Of a DNA stretch of 64,000 bases, positions 10,089 through 17,871 are shown one piece after another. A program made the translations under genes and the position numbers. The DNA comes from Calothrix sp. 336/3 (GTDB lineage: Bacteria > Cyanobacteriota > Cyanobacteriia > Cyanobacteriales > Nostocaceae), in assembly GCF_000734895.2 (NCBI RefSeq), contig NZ_CP011382.1, forward strand, positions 3,512,700 to 3,576,699, written 5' to 3'. Each line of letters begins with the position of its first letter. The stretch's first letter is position 1. The notes under the pieces were generated by a model. It had not been told where the DNA came from. It was given only the letters and a program-made list of their open reading frames with translations, and ran no database searches.

Positions 10089-10744
10089 GGTATCATCTCC
10101 TGAATTATTTATCTTCTGTCACTAGTCTTCACAAACTTTCTTAATCATGATTTACGCAGCGCTGAAAGTTTGTCCAATTGCGACTATTTTTTTGCACGTT
10201 CTATTTAGATGTCTCATCCATTACATCTAAACAAATCACTTTTGCAGCGATATTTATATTAGAGCAAATAGCTTCCGATAAGCCATTGCTGAGGGTTTAT
10301 TAACAGGTTCTTGAGGTTAACCCTATTCCTCTATTAAAATTCTAATAAATTAAATTCATTTTGCAAATAGAAAAAATATCAAAATTTACAAAATAGATTT
10401 CTACAATATTTTCTAAGATACAAAACCTAGTATTTTAGCCTATCAATTATAGGTTAGGTTTTGAGAGATACCTCAATAGCTGGAGAAATGCTATATTTCT
10501 CACAAAATGTTAGGGGTGGGTTCAAGAGATACTCGTGAATGCTTGAAGCATATTTGTAAATCTGCCCTTACAATCTCTGGATTGAGGTTTTATAAATTTG
10601 GAGAGAAATTGGAAAAATAATATATTCCAATTAATTTATGATAAATAAGTCGATTTGATTACTCAAGCAATAGAACTATACTCAGTTAGATAATCCACAA
10701 AACTGAGTTGATACCCGGATATAAATTACATATCAATCTCCAGC
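10089..10744. other. Intergenic region upstream of the nitrogenase-associated gene
   Basis: 656 bp, very AT-rich. It must carry the promoter of the downstream minus-strand gene if that gene is transcribed separately. A GTA-N10-TAC near 10555-10572 resembles an NtcA box but has the wrong spacing (N8 is expected). I saw no RNA gene. Confidence 0.35.
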
Positions 10745-11356
10745 TTAAAATCTTTTGGCAGTACCATCTAAGGGATTATATGCAAACCGAGATTCTGGAC
10801 TTGTTTCTCCATATAAATTAAAAGTGACTGTGGGAATATCACCCACTGCTTCCACAGAATGAATAGCATCGGAAGTAAAGCTAATAATATCACCAGGAGA
10901 TAAAATTAACTCCCCCTTTTTTTCTATCTTATCAGCTTGGGATTTGTCATTTATCTTCTGCCAAAATGTATTTTTTTCCTGCCCTTGTAAAATAGCTACT
11001 ATTCCCCAAGTTCCGTGATTGTGAATATTAGATTTAGTCCCAGGGGTAAAGGTGACTGTTTGAATTGTGAAAGGAAAACCTAACTCATCATATAGTAATA
11101 GAACAGAAGTTCCTGTTTGTTGACAAGGTTCTGGATATTGACTCCTTACCCAGTAAGAGTTAACGATTAATCTTCGTACTAACATCCTAATTTCTGCAAG
11201 ATGTAGACTTTCATCTGTTGCATCTTTGAGGATATCTTCTAACTCTGTCAAAAAACGATAGAGTCGGTAATTTTCTCGTAATAAGTTCCATTCTCTGGGT
11301 TTTTGACAAGTTTGATATTTACCGTTTCCTGTAAGTAAGTAATCTTGAGATTGCAT
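10745..11356 (-). CDS. Cupin-fold dioxygenase-like protein, cysteine dioxygenase type I family
   Basis: 203 aa. The cupin core is clear: NIHNHGTWGIVAILQG (metal ligands H112 and H114, then the Gly turn) and a second motif FTSDAIHSVEA with the third histidine, H166. This 3-His arrangement and length fit the cysteine dioxygenase family, in which Fe(II) oxidises a thiol to a sulfinate. The substrate is not certain because 3-mercaptopropionate and other thiol dioxygenases share the motifs. It lies on the same strand as the cox2 genes, 289 bp downstream of the TPR gene. The start ATG at 11356 has no obvious Shine-Dalgarno sequence. Confidence 0.75.
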   Translation of the reverse strand: MQSQDYLLTGNGKYQTCQKPREWNLLRENYRLYRFLTELEDILKDATDESLHLAEIRMLVRRLIVNSYWVRSQYPEPCQQTGTSVLLLYDELGFPFTIQTVTFTPGTKSNIHNHGTWGIVAILQGQEKNTFWQKINDKSQADKIEKKGELILSPGDIISFTSDAIHSVEAVGDIPTVTFNLYGETSPESRFAYNPLDGTAKRF

Positions 11357-11645
11357 AGATTTGGGAAAATGACCTTGCAGAGAATTAGAAGAAAATAATA
11401 GTTTTGAAATAAAATAACTGAATTAAGTAGTTGGGCAAAGTAACTATAAAATATAATGAGATTGCTAGTAAGCAATTGATTTATTAATCATGAAACTTCT
11501 ATTTATTGATGCTTACCTACTTAAAAAGATTACTGTAATGGAATCAGAATAAAATAGAGATGTAGAGATACAGAGTAACTTACCAATTAAAAAAATCATC
11601 ATTGATGTACAAAATTAAATTCTGATATTTCCAAAATTTAGATTA

Positions 11646-12125
11646 TCACTCTTCTTCTGGAGGACGAGTCAGAATATCCAGTAAGATGCTAGCTGTACCA
11701 AATTCTTTTTGGCTATCTATTTCTTGAATTTGTTGACATATTTCCTTAGCTTCCTCTACTTTTCCTAGTTTAGCTAAAATTAATCCCGATGCGGCATAGG
11801 CATTTATATATAGTCGAATCTGAGGATTTTCTTTATTGTGAGTGATGACTAATTTTAATTTTTCCCACTCCTGGGGTAAATTTTCGGAGACTTGGATTTT
11901 CTCAACAACTTTCAAGGCAATTTTCAAGGCTGCCTGATAATTATATTTATAGTAAAAGAATCTGTAAGCAGAAATGAGAATATCTAAGGATTCTGGAGAT
12001 TGGGATAAAGCTTGATTTAGATAATTTTCTGCTTTCTCAGGATTGTCACTAGTCTCAGCAGCCAGAATGAGTAATTCTTTGATATTATCTGGGACTTGGT
12101 ACCAGGAAAATTGAGATGTATTCAT
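11646..12125 (-). CDS. Small tetratricopeptide-like protein downstream of coxC
   Basis: 159 aa, soluble, with no signal peptide. Helical repeats resemble TPRs: ILAAETSDNPEKAENYLNQA near 19-40, YNYQAALKIALKVVEKI near 61-77 and ASGLILAKLGKVEEAKEICQ near 111-130. The last shows the typical A-x(n)-G-x-x-x-A spacing. It starts only 37 bp after the coxC stop on the same strand, so it is probably the last gene of the coxBAC transcript. The function is unknown. A scaffold or assembly role for the oxidase would be inference from position alone. Confidence 0.65.
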   Translation of the reverse strand: MNTSQFSWYQVPDNIKELLILAAETSDNPEKAENYLNQALSQSPESLDILISAYRFFYYKYNYQAALKIALKVVEKIQVSENLPQEWEKLKLVITHNKENPQIRLYINAYAASGLILAKLGKVEEAKEICQQIQEIDSQKEFGTASILLDILTRPPEEE

Positions 12126-12162
12126 AATAAACTAAACCGGGTTTATCACCCGGCTTACAAAT

Positions 12163-12744
12163 CTAAATAAATGCCAAAAGGTAAATTAAGGTGAAGAGAA
12201 CAATCCAAATGATATCTACAAAGTGCCAGTAAATTTCCGCCATTTCCACGCCAGTATGCTTGCTAGCACTATAATGATCGGGACGGTGCGATCGCCGCAT
12301 CACACCCAGTATCAATAGTACTCCCACGAATACGTGTAAACCGTGGAAACCTGTCATCACATAGAAACAATTGGCAAAGACATTGGTTGTTAACCCATAA
12401 CCTAGGGTAAGGTATTCGATAACTTGACCAACAAGGAATATAATTCCCATGATGGCGGTGAGTTTATACCATTTCCGCATTCCTGCCACATCACCTCGTT
12501 TGATGGCAGCATCACCCAAATGAATCACAAAGCTACTAGAAACCAAAATGAAGGTATTAATAGCAGGTAAAAGTAACTCTACCTCAGTTCCTTCGGGGGG
12601 CCAAGTCGAGTAAAGATTACGAAAATACAGAAAGGTGGCAAAAAACCCACCAAACATCAGAGATTCGGAAAACAGGAACGCTAATAAACCCAAGACTCGT
12701 AAATCTTGGTGTTCCTCATGATGTTCGACACCTGTGACTGTCAT
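12163..12744 (-). CDS. coxC: Cytochrome c oxidase subunit III (heterocyst cox2-type operon)
   Basis: 193 aa with five predicted transmembrane helices, as expected for the short (five-helix) bacterial subunit III. Typical motifs are RVLGLLAFLFSESLMFGGFF (helix I, with the buried Glu), FYVMTGFHGLHVFVG (residues about 127-141) and the terminal EIYWHFVDIIWIVLF. Subunit III stabilises the oxidase and proton uptake and has no redox centre. It is the third gene of coxBAC, 93 bp after coxA, and is followed closely by the TPR gene. Confidence 0.95.
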   Translation of the reverse strand: MTVTGVEHHEEHQDLRVLGLLAFLFSESLMFGGFFATFLYFRNLYSTWPPEGTEVELLLPAINTFILVSSSFVIHLGDAAIKRGDVAGMRKWYKLTAIMGIIFLVGQVIEYLTLGYGLTTNVFANCFYVMTGFHGLHVFVGVLLILGVMRRSHRPDHYSASKHTGVEMAEIYWHFVDIIWIVLFTLIYLLAFI

Positions 12745-12837
12745 AGTTTTGTGTGGGGAAGGGGAAGAAGGGGGAAAGGTTTGTGGGAGTCAGGAAAGAT
12801 ATTTTTCTATTACCCATTACCCATTACCCCAAAAATA

Positions 12838-14511
12838 CTAAGAAAGTTGAATTATCGTTTCTGTCTCATGGCGAGTATCATGTATCATTCCATACTCGTA
12901 GGGACCGTAGGTAACGACAGGTAAAACTTCCCAATTTTCTACTAGAGGTGGGGAAGAGGTTGTCCATTCCAGGGATAGAGCATTCCAAGGATTATCCCCT
13001 GCTTTGCGTCCAAATGCCCAACAGAAGAGAATATTTAAGGTGAAGGGTATAACAGATGCACCGAGGATAATTGCTCCGATGGTGCAAAGTTCGTTGAGGT
13101 GGGTAAATTGTGGATCGTACATCGCTACCCGTCTTGGCATTCCTTGCAATCCTAGCTTGTGCATGGGTAGGAAAGTCAGGTTTGTACCAATAAATGTCAA
13201 AATGAAATGGATTTTACCCAAGAACTCATTTAACATTCTGCCCGTCATTTTGGGGAACCAGTGGTAGATACCTGCGTAAATGCCAAACACAGAACCACCA
13301 AATAGCACATAGTGGAAGTGAGCAACAACGTAGTAGGTGTCGTGAACGTGGATATCAAAGGGAGCAGTTCCCATGGTGACACCGCTTAATCCTCCCATGA
13401 CGAACATGGAAAGTAAACCGATGGCGAACAGCATAGCGGTGGTGTAACGAATCTTACCACCCCAGAGAGTTGCTACCCAACCAAAGATTTTTACCCCCGT
13501 GGGTACTGCAACAATCAGGGTAGAAATCGTGAAGAACATCCGCATCCATCCGGGGGTTCCACTGGTGAACATATGGTGTACCCAGACGAATAAACCGACG
13601 ACACAAATGGCTAAACTAGAGTAGGCGATCGCCTTATAACCAAATATCGGTTTGCGTGCATGAACCGGGATAACTTCTGACATAATCCCGAAAATTGGCA
13701 AAATCATCAGGTACACTGCTGGATGGGAATAAAACCAGAACAGGTGCTGATAGATAATAACGTTGCCACCTGCATCGGGTTTAAAGAAGGATGTGCCGAA
13801 ATTCAGGTCAAACAGCAGTAAAATTAACCCAGCTGCCAAGACAGGGGTGGAAAGTAAAGCGAGTACAGATGTTGCTAAAATTGCCCAGCAAAATAGGGGT
13901 AGTTGATCCCATTTCATACTGGGAACTTTCATCTTCAGGATGGTGATTACAAAGTTCAAAGAACCCAAAATTGAGGATGTTCCCACCAAAACAATGGCAA
14001 GTATCCACATAGTTTGGGCATGGTGAGCAGTCACTAAACTTAAAGGTGGGTATGCTGTCCATCCCGATTGGGAACCACCAAAGTAAAAGCTTCCTAAAAT
14101 TAAAGCACCTGCTGGCGGGTTTAACCAGAAGGCGATCGCGTTTAATTTTGGAAATGCCATATCCCTTGCACCCACCATCAAGGGTACGAGATAATTACCA
14201 AAACCACCAATGGCACTGGGAACTATCCATAAAAAAATCATGATTGTCCCATGATTAGTCATCAGCGCATTGTAAAAGTCTGGCTGTACAATATCAGGAT
14301 CGGGTGTCGCTAACTCGACTCGCATGGCGATCGCCATCAATCCCCCAATCAAATAGAAGATAAATGCTGTCACCAAATACTGAATCCCAATCACCTTATG
14401 GTCAACGTTAAAACCAAAATAGTGATACCATTTCCAAGCTGGTTGGTGATGTCCAGTTACCGAGGAATTAGACTCCCCTGAAGAATCATTCAGAGGTATT
14501 TGTAATGTCAT
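12838..14511 (-). CDS. coxA: Cytochrome c oxidase subunit I (heterocyst cox2-type operon)
   Basis: 557 aa, 12 predicted helices. All metal ligands are present: H87 (low-spin heme), H263 in YSHPAVY with the cross-linked tyrosine Y267, the HH pair 312-313 (CuB), and H398/H400 in AHFHYVLFGG. The motif YSHPAVY, in place of GHPEVY, means that the D-channel glutamate is replaced, the signature of A2-type heme-copper oxidases. The gene follows coxB by 13 bp. By gene order beside patB this corresponds to cox2 of Anabaena sp. PCC 7120 (from memory), which lowers oxygen in heterocysts. Heterocyst expression here is inferred, not visible. Confidence 0.96.
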   Translation of the reverse strand: MTLQIPLNDSSGESNSSVTGHHQPAWKWYHYFGFNVDHKVIGIQYLVTAFIFYLIGGLMAIAMRVELATPDPDIVQPDFYNALMTNHGTIMIFLWIVPSAIGGFGNYLVPLMVGARDMAFPKLNAIAFWLNPPAGALILGSFYFGGSQSGWTAYPPLSLVTAHHAQTMWILAIVLVGTSSILGSLNFVITILKMKVPSMKWDQLPLFCWAILATSVLALLSTPVLAAGLILLLFDLNFGTSFFKPDAGGNVIIYQHLFWFYSHPAVYLMILPIFGIMSEVIPVHARKPIFGYKAIAYSSLAICVVGLFVWVHHMFTSGTPGWMRMFFTISTLIVAVPTGVKIFGWVATLWGGKIRYTTAMLFAIGLLSMFVMGGLSGVTMGTAPFDIHVHDTYYVVAHFHYVLFGGSVFGIYAGIYHWFPKMTGRMLNEFLGKIHFILTFIGTNLTFLPMHKLGLQGMPRRVAMYDPQFTHLNELCTIGAIILGASVIPFTLNILFCWAFGRKAGDNPWNALSLEWTTSSPPLVENWEVLPVVTYGPYEYGMIHDTRHETETIIQLS

Positions 14512-14524
14512 GGTGATTATTTGC

Positions 14525-15502
14525 TCAGTTTTCTGTTAACAAATGACTGATCATTTCCCCACTCACTCCTATTCCTGGAGTATGGGATGCGAGATATTCG
14601 GAGTTAGATAACTCTAAGGGATTGACTGCTACGGTATTTCGGCTATTTGTACCTTGAGCAATACTGTTTTCAGTCACCCAATTTTGAAAATCTTCTGGGG
14701 TATGTACCACCACCTGCGATCGCATAGAACCATGATATGCACCACATAGCTCTGTACAAACTACGGGATAGGTTCCTGGTACAGTGGCAACAAACCGTAA
14801 CTGGGTGGGTACTCCGGGAATCGCGTCTTGCTTAATCCGAAACTGTGGAACCCAAAAAGAATGAATCACATCCGTTGCAGACAAATTTAATTGCACATCT
14901 GCACCGACGGGAACGTGTAATTCCCCAGCTCCTACACCCAAATTCGGGTATTCATACAACCAAGCAAACTGCATTCCCGTCACATTCACCAACACATCCG
15001 GTTGCTTGTCGCTGTTATTGGGATTTGCACCTAAACCAATTTTGGGTTGACTAGGTATATCTGCGTTGGTAGTACCACTCATTGTCGCTGCAACTGCGGT
15101 TCCCGGTGTCCCATGGTGACTGGTATGCAGATGTCCCGGAGTATCCAAACCTCCCATTTGCTGGAACACATCTACACTATAAATGCCTAAGCAAATAACA
15201 ATAATTGTGGGAATCGCTGTCCAAAAAATTTCCAAGGGAATGCTACCCTCAACTGGTACACCGTCGCTATTATCGCCACTACGACGACGGTATTTCCATA
15301 CAAACATCAAAATTGTTCCTTCCACCACAATAAATAATGCTGTGGCAATGGAGAACATCAAATTAAAAAATCCATCTACTAAGGGTGCTTGTTGGGAAGC
15401 TTGTAGCGGTAGTAGACCATGATTTTGTCCTAACCAGTAGCTAAAAATAGTAATTACTATCCCAGCAACCAAGGTTATTAATGGTACAGGAATTGGTTGC
15501 AT
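14525..15502 (-). CDS. coxB: Cytochrome c oxidase subunit II with intact CuA site (cox2-type operon)
   Basis: 325 aa. Two N-terminal membrane helices (about 5-25 and 43-69) are followed by a His/Gly-rich linker (118-140) and the periplasmic or lumenal cupredoxin domain. The CuA ligands are all present: H214 in VIHSFWVPQF and C249, E251, C253, H257, M260 in CTELCGAYHGSM. It therefore accepts electrons from a cytochrome c or plastocyanin and is not a quinol (ARTO/cox3-like) enzyme. A TAGGT element lies shortly upstream of the ATG on the minus strand. It is the first gene of coxBAC. Confidence 0.96.
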   Translation of the reverse strand: MQPIPVPLITLVAGIVITIFSYWLGQNHGLLPLQASQQAPLVDGFFNLMFSIATALFIVVEGTILMFVWKYRRRSGDNSDGVPVEGSIPLEIFWTAIPTIIVICLGIYSVDVFQQMGGLDTPGHLHTSHHGTPGTAVAATMSGTTNADIPSQPKIGLGANPNNSDKQPDVLVNVTGMQFAWLYEYPNLGVGAGELHVPVGADVQLNLSATDVIHSFWVPQFRIKQDAIPGVPTQLRFVATVPGTYPVVCTELCGAYHGSMRSQVVVHTPEDFQNWVTENSIAQGTNSRNTVAVNPLELSNSEYLASHTPGIGVSGEMISHLLTEN

Positions 15503-15675
15503 ACAGACCTACTTTGTAAAGTTACATGATTGGTCATCGGTCAGTAGTGCTAGTGGTGATGAAATGAGCTAAATTTTCACCCATCGTTCACAACTTTTTT
15601 GCTGATTCTTCCTAGGTTGTTATTCATTGGGGAGGATATAGTCTTTCCCATTCTGGTGAGATATAAAATTACCCC

Positions 15676-15726
15676 TCCCCAACCCTCACCTTGGCGTGAG
15701 GGTGCGCGACAGCGCGGGTGGGGTGT
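15676..15726. repeat. GC-rich dispersed hairpin repeat, intergenic copy
   Basis: Two hairpins lie side by side in AT-rich surroundings: CCCTCAC/GTGAGGG around a CTTGGC loop, then GCGC-GACA-GCGC. The 29-nt core at 15698-15726 is identical to 23031-23059 inside the thioredoxin-NHL gene. Two perfect copies in one 64-kb window indicate a multi-copy genomic repeat. Confidence 0.8.
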
Positions 15727-15963
15727 AATTCCGAAAGCTTGGGAAATGCTATAAACAACCTATCACACATTAATTTCACTAATTGCTAATAGGTATAAAT
15801 ATCTATTAATTAACAATTAGTAAATGTCCAACAGATTAACTATATTAATTCTCAGGTTATATTAAATAAAATAGGGGAAATTTAAATATGTTTTAACCTT
15901 CTACGACTCTAAATAAATGCCTGTAAATTAGCAAAAAATATGTTATATAAATAACTTTTATGC

Positions 15964-16010
15964 AAAAAAAAACAGAGCTAGTATGGTCTTATCAGCCCAA
16001 ATGAAGCTCT
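15964..16010 (-). terminator. Probable rho-independent terminator of fdxB
   Basis: On the minus strand the arms AGAGCT (16010-16005) and AGCTCT (15979-15974) enclose a 25-nt loop with an inner GG/CC pairing. They are followed one base later by nine T residues (15972-15964). It lies about 255 bp past the fdxB stop, so fdxB is probably not cotranscribed with coxB. The short stem keeps this moderate. Confidence 0.5.
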
Positions 16011-16264
16011 ATAACGATAGCAAGATGAATTTGTTTAAGGAAGAACATATAGGATTTACGATTTTGTTTAATGAGAACATTTAGATATTGCTAGATGAAT
16101 CTTTATTTCTTCAAGTTTATTGAAGTTCAATCCATGAGATTACAGATATTTTTGCTACCTGTGATCATGAAATTTTCATCTATACCCCTCTTGACATCTT
16201 GCTAGTGATATCTACTTCTGTGAGAACAATACTAGCTCTGTTGACAGCATAAAAGCCATCCCCA

Positions 16265-16558
16265 TTACTGGTCTAATTCTGCATGGGTATAGCAATTTTT
16301 AGAACAAATTTTGGCACAAGCTTCACAACCAACACAATTATCAGCATTAGCAATGGTCATGACTTTCTTTTCAATTTCATCATCATCCTCATCTTCAACA
16401 AATTCACCCTCTTCGTTCATTGCTTTCAGGGCTAAAACATTATGTCCGCAAATTTTAAAGCATCTACCACAACCGATACATTTTTCTTGATCAATTGCTT
16501 TCACAAATTTTGGTGTCCAAGTTTTACCACCAAAAGTTAATCCTGTGAGTACTGCCAT
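16265..16558 (-). CDS. fdxB: Ferredoxin III, nif-specific, 2x[4Fe-4S]
   Basis: 97 aa, the standard length for nif-specific ferredoxin III. Two cluster motifs are visible: C27-x2-C30-x2-C33-x3-C37 and C75-x2-C78-x2-C81-x3-C85, with an extra C89. An acidic insert (EDEDDDEIE, about 55-63) separates them. The N-terminus [13 protein letters not shown] is characteristic of the family. It is a likely low-potential electron carrier in nitrogen fixation. GAGG about 8 nt upstream of the ATG supports the start. It is divergent from patB/cnfR, which in cyanobacteria controls nif expression, and is followed by its own terminator-like hairpin. Confidence 0.93.
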   Translation of the reverse strand: MAVLTGLTFGGKTWTPKFVKAIDQEKCIGCGRCFKICGHNVLALKAMNEEGEFVEDEDDDEIEKKVMTIANADNCVGCEACAKICSKNCYTHAELDQ

Positions 16559-17871
16559 GATAATTACCTCAAATGATATTCTTCCTTAGAGTCTTGGCTC
16601 GTTTAACTATCAAGATAGAAAATTGTAGGTTGGGGTAGATTGGGAATGCTTTCAACCCCCAAATTACAACACTGCCGAGATTTGAATAGAATCTAAGCAG
16701 TAGACAATCTCACATCTAAATTTTCTGAGCGCTCACACTAACATAACCTTAATATTATCTTTTGATTGTTCAAACATAACCTTTAATTCCTAAAATAGCT
16801 GATATTTAAAATTGAGAATTAATTAAAATTTTTCTCAACTATCAAATTACAAAAGAGTTCCCGACTCATAACTTAATATCTCTCTGACATCTTTGATAAA
16901 TTAAACAATAATCCATAGACATTCTTGTCGTTCTCTATATAAGTTTTATTACCTGTCTTTCTCAGAAAATAAATAAAATTATAATTGCCATAGATTTGTA
17001 ATAAAGATGAATACTACCATTCATGTTTACCAAAAATTAGGCTGAAAATACTGATTTTATGATGTGTATCAAAATATGGCACGTAAATCAGAATAATTAT
17101 CTGTGAGTAAATTAACGAAATTTTAGGCATTGTACTGATGCAAAAAATGAGAAATAGACTAAAAATATTGATAAAAATAAAATTATCTTTAATGTAGAGG
17201 AAACATAATTTCCTAAATAATAATCAGACTCATAACATTCATTAATCATATTGAATGGGAGAATTGTTGAAAAACACTGCCGCAGATTTCAATTTGCCAA
17301 AGCATATAAGCTTTCCCAGTTAAACAAATTTAGTGATTAACTGTGGTATTTTGATTTATGAATTCTGCTTGATTTGAGCTTTTCGTAAATATATGCTCAA
17401 AAAATATCAATCAAGGAGCTTTAGCTCGTGATGAACAAACCGGAGAAACCGTTTATGAAAATTATAGATAATTAAGTTGGATTTGATGAGCTTTTCAGAA
17501 ATGAAAACTTGGCAACATAATCGCAAATCTAAATAGAGATGGATGTGGGTAATTATGCCGATACTCTATTATAGGAATCATCGAGATACCTAGTAAAACA
17601 TATTGTAAAAAAAGAAAAACCAGATAAAAGATAAAGTATCGTCTTATTCTTTTTATCTGAAAGTTTTGCTTTTAATACATACTGTAATCAGTCTATAGAT
17701 ATCGGTGAATCAGGTGGCAAAGCGGTGAAGATGGGATAATTGAAATTATGGAAATTATGAAAAATTTCAAATCAATTATCAACTCTTCAATGGCGCTGAG
17801 GGGAAAATTCTAGGACACATCCAGGGGAAATTTGAGCGAGACATCTCAACGATTACAGTGGCAATAGCCTT
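16559..17871. promoter_or_regulatory. 1.3-kb divergent intergenic region between fdxB and patB
   Basis: An unusually long AT-rich gap between two divergent diazotrophy genes, so it should carry the promoters and leaders of both. Visible elements are: a TTGGGG/CCCCAA hairpin at 16631-16664; a 15-codon frame with a Shine-Dalgarno sequence at 17428-17475; and a 9-bp perfect inverted repeat, CAGATAAAA/TTTTATCTG, at 17621-17659. I found no canonical NtcA box (GTA-N8-TAC) by eye. Confidence 0.5.

Larger units (their letters stand above)
15503..16264. other. Intergenic region between fdxB and coxB
   Basis: 762 bp carrying, in minus-strand order, a terminator-like hairpin after fdxB, AT-rich sequence with the presumed cox promoter, and one copy of a GC-rich dispersed repeat (15676-15726). 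A near-palindromic GTATAAATATCTAT at about 15793 resembles an NtcA box (GTA-N8-TAC) with one mismatch in the second half; this is weak support only. Confidence 0.45.

Noticed and set aside
10555..10572. NtcA-like box GTA...TAC
   Set aside because: The spacer is 10 nt where 8 is expected.
14525..15502. Quinol-oxidase (ARTO/cox3-like) assignment of the oxidase
   Set aside because: All six CuA ligands are present in subunit II, so it is a cytochrome c/plastocyanin oxidase.
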